Origin: Diplonema papillatum
Lineage: Eukaryota; Euglenozoa; Diplonemea; Diplonemida; Diplonemidae
DNA length: 64,000 nt
Reading direction: 5' to 3'
NCBI GenBank assembly: GCA_030068145.1
Contig: JAPJBO010000035.1
Span: 434,001-498,000, forward strand
The notes beneath the pieces were generated by a model that worked only from the letters and a program-made list of their open reading frames with translations, was not told the DNA's origin and searched no databases. Below, piece after piece: positions 18,176 to 29,116 of this stretch. Positions within the stretch are counted from its first letter, which is position 1, and each line of letters begins with the position of its first letter. The position numbers and the translations under genes are program-made.

Positions 18176-20670
18176 CGCGTACTTTTTACTCCTCCATGGC
18201 ACACGGCGCGGGACTTTTTCGTCTTGTTGTCGGAGCCAGGGCGACTTCGGCGCCCGGCCACAACTTCACCCTCACTTCCGGTCGTTCTATCTTCTAACGG
18301 CAAGCTTCAGGGGGTAGGCACGAGAGGAAAGCTGGAGGATGCGCCACAACTTTCTACATGAAAACAACCAAAAAGTGCTGATGTAAGGAGTTCCCCTCCG
18401 CCCGGAGAGGTCCTGTACACGCGAAGAGTAAAAATTGTTTGCCCTTGACCATGTCATAGACTCAGTTGATGCCGGTCGTCAGTGCCAAGACCCTACCGGA
18501 ATGTGTTCTTGCCTCCACCCGCACACGGGTCGGCCGGCGACCTGAGAATTGTCGCCCCTGAAAACACGAAACGCGGGCTAGAAATCTGTGTTTAGCGTCG
18601 CCTTCGCTCTTTTCCAAGAGCCCTGGACGCGCGCAATGTGACGACGATTTGTGACAAGCACCAGAATCACTACCCGACCTTTCTACCTTCGCTTTTTGCA
18701 TCCCGCAACGGTGAGGACCAAGCAGCAGACGGTGCCAGTATACGCAGCAGGATGTGTAAGTTATGTCCGATACGTCTGGGACGTAGTCGGAGCCGTCCCG
18801 ACAGCTTGCCTGCGTGCGCTCGAATTGTATCGGTCGATCTGAATGAGTTGAGGTGGCCCGCGGCATCGTCGGTGAACGGTAAGTGTCGGCAGCTTCGGAG
18901 GAGTTTGAGACGGTTGTTGTTTGCGCTGTGTGGGGCCGGCGCTGTTGGGACCAACCGGTCGGATAGGAAGAGAGTTGAGGAAGGGGCATCGGTGCCGGAT
19001 AGGTTGAGCAACTCGTCAGTGGCAGCTTTGAGGCGAGCAATTACACCTTGCCTTAGGACCGACTGACCCATGTCCAATTGCTGTTGACACGGAAACCTTC
19101 TCCACTTCGGCCTTCAATTCTCCATTGCATATTCGCTACTACAACCAAGATCTTCACTCATCCACGCTCCATCGAGGCTCACGCCAACGACTTCGCGGCG
19201 TGGACCACGCACTCCTATCCTGGGGGACGTCCGGGTGGAAAGACTGCAGTTCGCGATTCAAGAAGAGGGATGCCGATTAGAATGAGTATGAATGACACAC
19301 CACCCCGAAGACGAGGAAATGCGAGCGGGTGGCTATTCGCCCCCGGCATTTGCAAGCTAGTTTATTGACTGACACGCTGCAAATCCCAAGCCTTGGAACC
19401 CAGTTTGCGAATTGTCTTTTCGGCAATCCTTCAAGTTCTACAGTTGCTTGTTAACCGACCAAACCCCAACCTGCAGGACCCTTTTTATTCGTCCTGCCCG
19501 TGCCCCGTCTTTTTCTCGTTTGCGGAACACGCTTTCGCGCCTTGAAGAGAAAAAGGAACGCTTCCCCCACTACCCGAAGCGAAGGGATGAGATGACCTGA
19601 ACCGCACGAAAAAAAGAAAAGAGAGAGAGAGTACGGGCATCCACCAAACCGCCTTTTTCACCGTCGCCCTCCCCCGTCCCGCGCCCCGCGCGCATAGGTC
19701 TTCGCCGCAGCAAAAAAAGAAAGGCAGACCTCCTGGTGTTCGTCCGGCAGTTGCTGCCGGCGGGGGTGGAAGAGGACAGGCGCTTCGAATTGGTTCGTGC
19801 GTGCAGGTTGATTGTTTTTTCCGACTTGTTCTTACCCTGTTTCATATTTCTTTTTTTGTGCAGGTCGGGTCATTCTGAACGACCACCGAAACGCGCCGCC
19901 TTCGTCTTCCAGTCTTCGCGATACATTTTGCAGGGCAACCCGTTGTTGGTGTGAGACGAAAGGCGCACCCCCCCAGTTGAAGGGGATTTTCAGCACCCGC
20001 CTCGCCGCGAAGCGGCTGGCCCGATACGGGTTTCGCGAGAGAAGCAGGCAACTCTGCGAAAGCAAGCAGTAGCGGAGTTGAACGCCCGCGCTCCACCTAC
20101 ACACACGGGGCGGTGCCGCGCAACGAAAACGAACCCGAGGCACGACCGTTGTCGGCGTCTGCGAGCCCTGCCGCGGAAACTCCCGGCTGACGGGCTAGGC
20201 CGAAGGACGAGAAGCGAGGTAAGCGGCACAACCTCCAGCGCAGTTTGCACACGCGACGGCTTCGGAAAGCTGCACGTCGGCGGTGCGCCCGACAGGCGCG
20301 GCCCTCGCGTCTGCGGGCATTGCTTTCGGGAAGGTCTCCCGAGGGGACGAGCTGACGCGGCACTGCGAGTTTTCTCCCGCCGAAGAACTGGAAGCAGGCG
20401 CCTTTCAAACCGGCGGGTGCGCCGCGCGACGAGAGAACCCGAAAAGGCACGGCCTCCGCGTCTGCAGGCCGGCGGACTTGAGCACCCGAGCAGCTTGCTG
20501 CGGGTGTGCTGTGCAGGAAGAGGGAGAGAGAGAACAAGAAAGGGTTCCGTGTCGCGCCTTAGCAGTCCCAGGGCCCGGCCCCACCCACCTGGCACTTGTG
20601 TTCTCCTTGCCATCGCTATCGCGCTGACTTTCCGAGAGCGAGAGAGAGAGAGAGAGAGCGAGAAGTCAGT
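18176..20670. other. intergenic region upstream of cyclase-like gene 1
   Basis: 2.5 kb without a supportable gene. Frames of 90-190 codons occur on both strands and look accidental. The right half contains purine-rich AAAGAGAGAGAG tracts (about 19610-19630 and 20636-20660) and becomes GC-rich from about 20070. The GA tract ends 11 bp before the ATG at 20671 and is probably part of the promoter or 5' leader. Confidence 0.4.
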
Positions 20671-21898
20671 ATGGGAGTGCTGGGTGCTGCGGCACATCCC
20701 GGCCAGGAGTGCGGCGAGGCGTGCCGGGCGCGGAAGGAAGCGGCGGTGAAGCTGCTGGTGTGCGGGCTCGCGGTCTCGTCGGCGGTCGCTGGCGGGCTGC
20801 TGCACGAGGCCGACGCGGCTTGGCTCTCGCCTGGCGTCATCGGGAGCTGCCCCGCGGTCGTGGCCAGCGTCGGAGCCCTGGCCTGGGTGCTGCTCTCGGG
20901 CGACGCGTCCGAGGCGCTGGTGCTACTAGTGCTCGGCACGTACGTGGTGGGCGCCGTGTGCGCCGATTGGACCGCATTCAGTCGCAACGGAGACAGGGTT
21001 TGGCCGCTTTGTCTGGTGGTGGCGGATGCCACGTCGTACGTCTCCTCGGCGTCGCCGCTGCTGCGAACCGGCTTCGTCGTCCTCACGGGAGCCTGGCTGA
21101 TCATCGTGTTCGTCGAGATAGTCACCCCATTCGGCCTTCGCGACGCATCGCAACTCTCCTGCGATGTGCCGGACACGGCTTGCCAGCGATCGGTGCTGCC
21201 GGCGCTTTCAAACCTTGCTGCAAGCTTCGTCGTGCTGTTATCGAGCTCCGGGCACCGACAGACGAGCGAACTCGAAGTGGAGCAGCTGCCGAAGGAAACA
21301 GCGGCGTTCGAATCGTTCCAACGGGTGCTGCTGGAGGCGATTCGGGCGATGGACTTCGGCGCCGTCGAGTCGCTGGTGCTGGCCAACACGCCGGCGAAGG
21401 AGCAGGTGAACCTGCCGGAGCCGGAGGAAGAGCCGCCGACCCCCCACCGGGCCCCGCCCGAGCCCAGGTACAGCAGCGGCGACGTGCCGGCGAAGGTGGA
21501 GCTGCCGGGCGAGTGGACGGGGGTGCTGCTGAGGATCGTGGAAGTCCTGCGCGACCTGCGCCCGCTGCTGCCGTATGCCATCCGGCACGGCTCCGACGCG
21601 GGCGAGGACTGGCGGAGCGACGGGCTGCAGCTGCGGAAGCATCGGCCGGGGAGCACGGAAACACACAGCACGCTTGATCGCGAGAGCAGCTGCACCACAG
21701 GATTCGAAAGCAGCGCCAGACCTCTTTGCCCGGGCTACCGGACCACGAGCAACAACAACTGCAGCGGCTCCCTGCGCTCTTCGAGCAGGAGCAAGCTGGG
21801 CGGGCTTCCGCCCAAAAGTGTCGAACGCGACTCGTCCCCGTCCACCCGTTCGCCTAAAGGCAACGCTAACACCAACAACAGCAGCGGCAACAACAACG

Positions 21899-21929
<31 letters not shown>

Positions 21930-24207
21930 TAACTGCAATATCAACAGCGACAACAACAAAAACGACAAACCCCGGAGAGACAGCAGGCCCATCGCGTACA
22001 CAGTCGTTCTGGACGACGACCTGTTCCCCTGCGACAACAGCGAGTGGGGGCCGCGGACCCAAACCGGCGGCACGCACAAGCAGTCGGTCTACTCCTCCGA
22101 AGCCGCGGCGCCGAGCGCCGATGCCGAGATGAAGTCGCCGCAGGGCGACGACAAGAACGACGCGCCCGGCCTGCCCGACAGGCTGCGGCCGTACACCGAC
22201 GCGGCGGCCGCCGAGCGCGACGGCAACAAGAAGGACGCGGAGCCGCGGGGCGGCTGCGACGGGGGAAAGCCAGCCGACCAGGGGGTAAAGGCGGCGGTCA
22301 ACTTCGCGGCCGGCGGCCTGCTGAGTGGGCGGGCTGGCAAGGGCACGGACCTGCCGCCGCTGGGCGACGCGGCGAGCCGCGGGAGCGTGAGCCCCGTGTC
22401 CATCGGCCGCGTGCAGGCGGCCGGCGAGTTGCCGGGGTCGAGTCCGACGCAGGGCGGAAACGATGCGGTGGAGCGCCGGAGGCTCTCGCGCGGCAGGCGC
22501 GCGAAGAGCGAAGGGTTCGCGTGGGGCGCCGACGATGCGACCGTGTGGCGGTGCAAAACGTCGCCGGCGTCGCTGCGGGAGCCGGACGCCGGGCCGACCC
22601 TCACCAGCATCGTCGCGCGCAGGCAAAGCGCGCAACCGGATGCCAAGGACAACAAGGCAGGGCTGCTGGCCGAAGTGCAGAAGCAGCAGCAGCAGCTGCA
22701 GCCCCGCGGCCACGCGCCGCTGGCGCACCGGGACTCCAACTCACAGCGGCCCCCGCGGCATGACGGCGCCGGCGGCCAAAGCCAAGGCGGGCAACAGGAC
22801 CCGCAGAGCGACGCGCCGCAGCTGCAGCTCGAGCGGCAGCAGCAGCTGCAGCAGCGGCAGCTGCAGCGCCAGCAGCAGCAGCAGCTGCAGCTGCAGCAGC
22901 AGTTCTCGCTCGTGCAGCAGTCGAGCAACACGTGCGCGACGCTGGGCAGCTTCCGGCGGCCGCTGGAGGACGACGACGGCGCCCCGGCGCCCCCGCCGGG
23001 GCCCGCGTCCGAGAACCCGCTGGCCGCCCCCGTCTCTCCGTTGACGCCCGCGCACGGCAAGACACCCACGTTCGTGTCCAGCGACCTGCCGCCCGACGAC
23101 GGCGGCGGGCGGAACAAGCAGCCGTCCATCGGGCAGCTGCCGCACATGGCGAGCATCGCCGCCCTCCGCGGCAGCTTTTCGGAGAAGCGCGCGGCGGAGA
23201 CCGACCGTGACGGAAACGCGAGCGAAAGCGACGCCGGCTCGGCGCCGGTGGCGGCGCTGGTCGAGTCGCTGCTGCTGCCGAGCGACGGCCCGTCGGCGGC
23301 GGCGCACGTGTCGTTCAAGCGCGGGTTGCCGGCCCGCGCCGCGGCGGCGCTGCCGCCGCCGATCAACGCGTGGCGGAAGCGGACCGTCGCCCTCGCGGCC
23401 CTCAACCTGCGCGGCACGCACGCCCGCTTCCGCGGATCCGGCGACGTCAGCGACATCGAATTCCGCCAGGCGCTGCTGCTCGACAATGCGGTCGCCTTCT
23501 GCGCGTCCATCAGCGGCGCGGTCGAGTCCTTCGTGGGCGACCGGGTGACGGCGTCCTTCAACGCGTCGCGGCCGTGCTCCGCCTACAAGCGCGGCGCCTG
23601 CGACTGGGCCTGCAAGATGGACGACGTGTGCAAGAAGGCGTGCGTGTTTGTGTCGTGCGGGGTTGCCGCCGGCGAGGCGCTGTGCGGGTACGCCGGGAAC
23701 AAGGCGGTCGTCCGGTACCAGGTGGTGGGCCGCGTGCATGCGTACGTGCACGACGTCGAGCGGGTTTCGAAGGATTGGAACATCGGCGTCGTGACGGACA
23801 TGTGCGTTTGGAACGACGTCTCCGTGAGCCACGCCGGGCGGCCGATCCTCGAACGGGTCCGGCTGCCGAAAAGAGGGTCCAACCAGCACGTCGTCCTGTG
23901 GGAGCTCACGGGCATCAAGCCCGCCGCGTTGGACAGCGAGTGGATGTACTCCGTCGACCCGGCGGCGCCGAACAACACGCCGCTGGCCTACGAGCTTGCG
24001 ATCGCGTTTTTGGACAACAAGGCGGAGCGCGTCGAAGAGCTCTCCCGCTTGGCGGAGCTGGAAATCGACGACGACGACGACGCGTTCTTCCAGTACGTCC
24101 TCACCACCGTGCAGCGGTGCTACAAGCCTCCAACGATCACGCTTCCCCCCGTTGCGCCGCGCAACTTCCCTTTCCCGCCCCGCGGTGACATCGGGTTCAA
24201 GCGCTGA
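20671..24207 (+). CDS. multi-membrane protein with degenerate class III nucleotide-cyclase domain (1178 aa)
   Basis: The first ATG in the frame is 20671. Residues about 25-200 hold five or six hydrophobic segments (for example LLVCGLAVSSAVAGGLL, ALVLLVLGTYVVGAV). A linker with VLRDLRPLLPYAIR follows near residue 295 and aligns with NLKIYEPFLPQSCL of the paralogue at 37625. Residues 310-900 are low complexity (Ser, Asn and Gln runs). Residues about 902-1075 match the class III cyclase fold (VESFVGDRVTASFNASR; GEALCGYAG; RYQVVG). One metal-binding Asp is present (GD), but the first is Asn in ALNLR, and the usual Asn and Arg of the G-D-x-V-N-xxx-R helix are missing (GRVHAYVHDVE). I infer a membrane pseudo-cyclase acting as sensor or scaffold. 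The insert of about 600 residues is unusual. Confidence 0.8.
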
Positions 24208-24392
24208 CCGCGGGAAGCAAACCTCGCCTTGGGGAAACCATCCGGGGCCTTTTTTATGGTAACATGCTTGCTTGCATGTATCAAAAAGTGTCGGATGGCA
24301 GCGTGCTGTGCTAAACCACTCGAAACAGGGTTTACAAAAAAAGTACGTGCGCTCGGATGAAGACCGGCGCGGGGCGAGACTGGAGGCAGCAG

Positions 24393-24668
24393 TTAAAGTT
24401 CGGGAAACAGTAAAGTTCGGGCGAAGCTAAGTTTGGGCGGTGCGAATTTCTGGTGAACCAAAGTTCGGCGAAGCTAAGTTCTGGTGAAGCAAATTTCGGG
24501 CGCAGCTGAGTTCCAGCGAACCAAAGTTCGGGCGAAGCAAAGTTTGGGTTACTAGTAAGCTAAGTTCTGGTGAAGCAAAGTTCGGCCGCCGCTGAGTTCG
24601 GGTGCAGCTGAGTTCGGGCGAAGCTAAGTTCTGGTGAGATGAAGCAATGTTCGGGCGAAGCAACGTTT
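24393..24668. repeat. AAGTTCGGGCGAAGC minisatellite
   Basis: About 16 degenerate copies of a 15-18 bp unit with consensus (T/A)AAGTTCGGGCGAAGC. Common variants are AAGTTCTGGTGAAGC and GAGTTCGGGTGCAGC. It lies 190 bp past the stop of cyclase-like gene 1, inside the duplicated 3' region. Frames through it on the minus strand stay open only because the unit lacks stops. Confidence 0.8.
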
Positions 24669-24799
24669 TCCCAGACTGACCACAATTCTCCACCACGGGG
24701 TGAACCAACTACCGCGATCCTCCGCAAAAAAACGCAATTTTCGGGCCGAAACCACAAACCTCGAAAACGCAATCTTCGACCGGAAAAGTGTAAAAATTG

Positions 24800-24869
24800 T
24801 CATGGGCGGGGCTCGAACCCGGGCGTACCGGCCTGAAGGCGACGCCCGCTCACTCTGCCACCCCTATGC
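24800..24869 (-). tRNA. tRNA-like Pol III gene or tRNA pseudogene
   Basis: On the minus strand an A box (TGGCAGAGTGAG) and a perfect B box (GGTTCGAGCCC) are spaced as in a tRNA, with a T5 terminator a few bases downstream (24792-24796 on the + strand). GGGCGT and ACGCCC pair around TTCAGGC, which would hold anticodon CAG (Leu) if real. The stem below that loop is not canonical, the acceptor arms pair poorly, and the T stem has only 4 pairs. It could be a decayed tRNA, the head of a tRNA-derived SINE, or a divergent tRNA. Confidence 0.4.
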
Positions 24870-25690
24870 ATTTGGGCAGGAGGGAAAAAAGCTAGCTCCG
24901 CACTAAATCTAGTCAAAAATACACTTTCAAACTCGTTTACAGAAAAGTGGGGATGGCTCGAATAAAGGCTATTCGCATGGCATGTTCATAGGACCTCCAG
25001 TCTCGAAAAATATGAGTAGCACACCCGTGCCAACCATTGACATGGAGTGGCGATGCGCCACGCATGGCCGCTACTTCCCAATTACTTCCAACCTTCTCCT
25101 TTACCTTGCATCAGATAGGTGTCACGGCAAGTTTTGGCAGCCGCTGCTTAACAATTCATGTACTCAAAAGAACTCAATGTTTAACAAAATTTGACGTTGG
25201 CGGCTTTAGATCTGCATCTGAATGACACCTCAACCACAATATGTTGTCGACAACAAACAAGTAAAAGAATCAAACAAAACTACGCATCCCTTTCCCGCCC
25301 CGCGGTGACATCGGGTTAAAGCGCTGATCGCGGGAAGCAAACCTCGCCTTGGGGAAACCAGCCGGGGCCTTCTTTATGGTAACAAGCTTGCTTGCATGTA
25401 CCAAAAAGTGTCGGATGGCAGCGTGCTGTGCTAAATCACTCAGAACAGGGTTTACCCACACGCACAAACAAGAACTACGAGTAGTACACCCGTGCCAGCC
25501 ATTGAAATGGAGTGGCAATGCGCCACGCATGGCCGCTACTTCCCTTTCCCGCCCCGCGGTGACATCGGGTTCAAGCGCTGACCGCGGGAAGCAAACCTCG
25601 CCTTGGGGAAACTAGCCTTTTTCCGCTTCAAGAGTAGCACACCCGTGCCAGCCATTGAAATGGACTGGCGACGCGCGCATGGCCGCTACG

Positions 25691-26143
25691 TGTCCGGACA
25701 CTCAGTCTACGCACGTCGCGCCGCCACCGTCCACAACGAATGCTTTTTCCCGTGCTCGCGCAGTCGTCCTCGGCAGTCTTGCAGCTTTCTGGTTCGCAAA
25801 AGCCGGTCAACGACCACTCTTTCGCAGCCTTCGGTGCTCGAAACCAAACGCGCAAGCAAAGCAAGCACTACAAATTTTCGTCTCCTAGTGGTCCGCCCCT
25901 CGTGCCTAGCCTCCCGAGTGCAGCAAGTCGGAAGCTCTCCGCTTGGTAGGGCCGGTAATCGATGCGGATGACGACCCTTTTTTTATGACTCGCTCACTCT
26001 CCCTCTCGCTCGCTCTCTCTCTCTCTCTCGTCCCCCCCCTGCTGCGGTTAAATAACCTGGCCTCAGTGGTGCAAGCACCACGCGCTCTTCAAACCCAAGA
26101 AACATTTTCCCCCCTACTACAACTAAGATCTTCCCCCAGTACG
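25691..26143. other. intergenic, CT-rich tract
   Basis: No gene seen. A pyrimidine tract (about 25985-26030, mostly CTCTCT) is the only landmark. The end of the interval contains the left copy (26136-26143, CCAGTACG) of the 8-bp target duplication of the neighbouring element. Confidence 0.4.
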
Positions 26144-28107
26144 TATGCCGGTCCATCCCCTCCTGATAGTGTGTTGAGAGAGTTTGAGTTAGTTTGGGTT
26201 AGAATGCAAAGAATCTGTGGCGATAATCTGCGTCGCCGACGGCGCGGCTATCTCTTGGCACGTGATGTGTCATGCTTTCGCCTCTTAAGCTTGTCTTGAT
26301 CGTCGCGCTCAGGCGCGCGTTTGGTGCCGCGCTTCCCCTTCGCTCGTCCAGGTGCATCGGTTGCGCGTTGCTGGTTGCTTCCTTATGGCGGCGCTTGGGC
26401 GGTGACCGTGTCGTCTTCCGTGGTGTTGCCGAGGTTGATGGTCGCTTCTTCGTCTTCGCTCTCGGGATTGGAGTTCGCTCTTCGTCCTCAACTGCTTTCG
26501 GAAGCACCAGTACCACGTTGGCGCGCTTCCTTTTCTTCGGCGGAGCCGCGGGGCTTATCAGCACTGCCTTCCGCTTCTCAGTCGTCCCAACCCCTCTCGC
26601 TACCGCCGCTCGATGGTGCCCTTTCCGACAGCACTGCCCGGGCCTCCGGCTCCGCAAGTCCGCGTGCCTCCTGCAGTGCTCGCACGTGGGCATTCCGTGG
26701 TCGAGGCATCGGTGGTGGTGGTTGTTGCAGCATTCGGTCGTCGTCCCGCACGTGGCGCATCGCGTCATTCTGTGCTCCGCGCACATTTTCACCGCGAGGC
26801 CGTCGCCCTCCTTGTGGTGGGTCTCACAACACCACGCAACCGTTTCGGCCCGGCGCTTGCACCCGTCGCAGTGCTGAGGACGCACCCTCCCGCCTTTCGT
26901 CTCGTGCCTCGGGATCCCCTCTGGCACGTACCACGGGTCCCCCCTCAACAACTTTACTTGTCTGCTTCCTTTCCGTCTGCCCGTCGCGTCGTCGTAGGCC
27001 GCCCATCTCGTTGCTCGTCCGGCCCGCTCTGCCCTGTACGTGGGAATGAGGTCCATCCCCCACGCCTCGCCGGTGAACGCGTGCCTGCTCGTCTTCAACT
27101 GCGTCTCCAGGACTTCCATCGTCTCCACGCCGCCGCGGAACATCGGCCTCAGCTCGTACCCAGTGAGGCATGGTGGTGCGCCCACTATTCTCAATGAACC
27201 GATTTTCCACAGCCTCTTCCCCGGCAAGAGCGGTCCTATTTCTTTTTGCTCGAGCGCCTCCCCCATCACCTTCAGCATTCGTGCTAGCGTCCTCGCACGG
27301 ATACACAACGGCGTTCCGTCAGTCGTTGCCACGGCACTGCCAGGAAGATCCAGCCCGGCGAACACTTCGAAATCGATAGCGAGCTCAGCCGTCGAGAAGT
27401 CCCCCGCAACTGACCAACGCATTCCATCCAGCCACTGCTGCAGCGCTCTGAACCTCCTCTCTCCTCCGACCGCCGCGAAAACCTTCGGCTCCGCGAGTGC
27501 GTCAACATCGGCCCGGCGAGGAGGGCAGTTGTCGGGGTGTAGCTGTCTCCAGGGGTGGCCGACCTCCCTGTCTCTTCCTTCCTTCAAAAACTGGCGCCTC
27601 TCGTGCATCACCTCCGCCATGAGTGTGTGCAATACCTCGACGTTGACCCGGCTGCCCTTGGGCAGTATCCCGTGTTCGTGCAGACATGCTGGCCAGATCC
27701 GCGTCGACGACCTCGGTATACTGAGGCTGCCTTCGGGTCCGCTCGTACGCTGGGCATCGCCACCAACTATGGCCCAGGGTTTCCTCTGTCAGTCCGTCGC
27801 ACTGTTTGCACATCCCGTCTCCGTCCCACAATATGGCTGCATGTGATTCGGTCTTCACCGACCCAGCTATCAGTCTCGTGCAGCCGCCGACGCAGTCGAC
27901 GCCCTGAGCCTGTAGGCATTTGTCGCGGCATAATCTACTCCCGCCCGACTGTGATAGGCAGACGAATGCAGCTCCAGGCAATTCTATGCGGCTCTAGGGG
28001 ATAGGGATGGGGATGGACCTGATAGACTATAGTGGACCTCGACTCGCTACAATGAACCGCGGCAGGCAATTCGATGCAGTTCCAGGAGATAGGGATGGAC
28101 CGGCTTA
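26144..28107 (-). mobile_element. TIR-bounded element (family I) carrying RT-polyprotein C-terminus
   Basis: The element starts TATGCCGGTCCATCCC and ends with the complement of TAAGCCGGTCCATCCC. The same 8 bp, CCAGTACG, flank it at 26136-26143 and 28108-28115, as a target-site duplication. Two smaller relatives (45876-46048 and 46404-46824) share its right-end ~150 bp (27945-28106). Read on the minus strand, that shared leader is followed at once by the Cys/His-rich C-terminal third of an RT-type polyprotein. The RT core itself is absent, so an internal deletion is likely. A 3' hairpin (GGCGATAATCTGCGTCGCC, 26219-26237) lies in the last codons. Confidence 0.7.
26199..27981 (-). pseudogene. 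C-terminal fragment of a non-LTR RT polyprotein, frameshifted
   Basis: Two overlapping minus-strand frames make one protein. The first (27981 down to about 27650) has a Cys/His motif ending HSWWRCPAYERTR. The second (27632-26199, 477 aa) continues with LHTLMAEVMHERR, then WLDGMRW and AELAIDFEVFAGLDL, then CC-xx-HH, DGL and RMTRCATC. These align, in order, with HLWWECPAYDEIR, WLSALRW, VELAVDFEVHTGVDV and RLTRCGTC of the retrotransposon at 55735. A frameshift is therefore needed near 27640. Fingers and palm of the RT are missing. The tail is Lys/Arg/Pro-rich and ends DYRHRFFAF. The last 12 codons are also kept in the 46404 element. Confidence 0.75.
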
Positions 28108-28115
28108 CCAGTACG

Positions 28116-28310
28116 TCCTCGGCCCAGCTGCTCGAGTTTCTACGCTGAAGCAGGTCCACCTGACGGGCTGGTACAAAGCACCGAAACACGAGAAGACGGG
28201 ATGGCGCATCTCCACATTTTTACATACCCGCACCTGCTCGTTATCTCCTCCTTCCCCCGTTTGTTCTCTCGGTGCCGCCCATTCATGTATAAGATGGATG
28301 CACTGATACC
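28116..28310. other. intergenic, no gene seen
   Basis: About 200 bp between the family I element and the next family A copy. It holds no reading frame or structure I can support. Confidence 0.4.
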
Positions 28311-28580
28311 AGGTTTTTTGAATACGCGCCTGCTTTGCAGGATATACCCGAGGAGGCCAGTTGCAAAATCTTAAATTGCGGTACTCATCAGCATGCTAGT
28401 GACTTCCTACAACTGCAAAAAGAATCTCAAAGAGGAAGGTTGCTGTAGCTCACACGAAGTTTGCGGGTGAATCTGGGTTTTGTGCAGGGCGTAAGCTCAA
28501 CAAAAGACACCCAATTGTAGTTGTGTTGTGTTTCCCCCGCTAGCCTCCATTGAAACAAGCACAGGGCGGCCCTCAAGTTT
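28311..28580 (-). mobile_element. Family A element (diverged copy)
   Basis: T-run and GAATACGCGCCTGCTTTGCAG at the left, arm ATACCCGAGGAGGCC, central landmarks GGTGAATCTGGGTTTTG and GCGTAAGC, and right arm GGGCGGCCCTCAAGTTT. The body holds about 45 bp not present in other copies (about 28375-28430). The arms still pair although both differ from copy 1. Confidence 0.65.
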
Positions 28581-28754
28581 AGCCACATGCAATGCGGCTA
28601 TTGTGCGACCGCGTGAGTAGGACCCTTGGTCATGTTCAATTACCACCTGAAACCACGCCCAGGACTTGGGTCGTGACTCTTGCTTTCCTTTCTTCTGTCT
28701 CCTCTCGCAGTGTACGGTTTCGAATACAATAATTCAAACCCCGTATATCATGCT

Positions 28755-28888
28755 CCTGGCTGAGTCTGGCGAGAAATACTCCCCTCCAGGAAGAAATACT
28801 CAGACTGAGTCGAGCCTGAGTTCAGCCTGAGTCAGCGCGACTCAGCCACCAGACTCAGTCTGGACTCAGGCAAACTCAGGCGGGCAGT
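28755..28888. repeat. CTGAGT/ACTCAG inverted-motif cluster
   Basis: Nine copies of the hexamer CTGAGT or its complement ACTCAG occur within about 125 bp. They are grouped by orientation (mostly CTGAGT first, then ACTCAG), so the region can fold on itself. Several contain TGAGTCA-like cores, the classical bZIP site. Whether any protein binds here is unknown. Confidence 0.55.
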
Positions 28889-28914
28889 ATATATTAGTGT
28901 TCGGGTCAGGAGCT

Positions 28915-29116
28915 GGTAGCACGGGTGGTCCTGGCTGTGACGAGCTACGAACAGCCGCCTGACAAACCAGACTCGCACCGCAGTCCTGTCTGCAGACGCT
29001 CAGGTTCCGCGCTGATGATGGTCCGCCTTATGTGTCCGTGGACCGAAAAACGGCGCAGACGGGACCAGTGCGGTGTTGAGCGCATACCCATTCCAGGCAC
29101 GTTCTTGCAATTCCCC
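28915..29116 (+). mobile_element. Family B retroposon, 5'-truncated copy
   Basis: Begins TAGCACGGGTGGTCCTGG and ends CACGTTCTTGCAATTCCCCC. It is the 3' half of the 434-bp element seen at 36647. All eight recognisable family B copies in the window are on the + strand and share this 3' end while their left ends differ, the pattern of 5' truncation during retroposition. No clear target duplication is seen here. Confidence 0.7.

Larger units (their letters stand above)
24165..25690 (+). repeat. duplicated 3' end of cyclase-like gene 1
   Basis: The last ~35 coding bases plus about 125 bp of 3' flank (24165-24334, through GTGTCGGATGGCAGCGTGCT) recur at 25288-25455 and, shortened, at 25537-25617. 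A second motif (GCACACCCGTGCCAACCATT through GCATGGCCGCTACTTCC) occurs at 25017-25083, 25483-25543 and 25634-25690. The order is end, spacer, motif, end, motif, end, motif, as in a tandem duplication with deletions. The copies carry the stop codon (TGA) but too little coding sequence to be genes. Confidence 0.85.

Noticed and set aside
28925-29115. Family A or B as tRNA-derived SINEs
   Set aside because: Neither family shows an A box plus B box at tRNA spacing on either strand.
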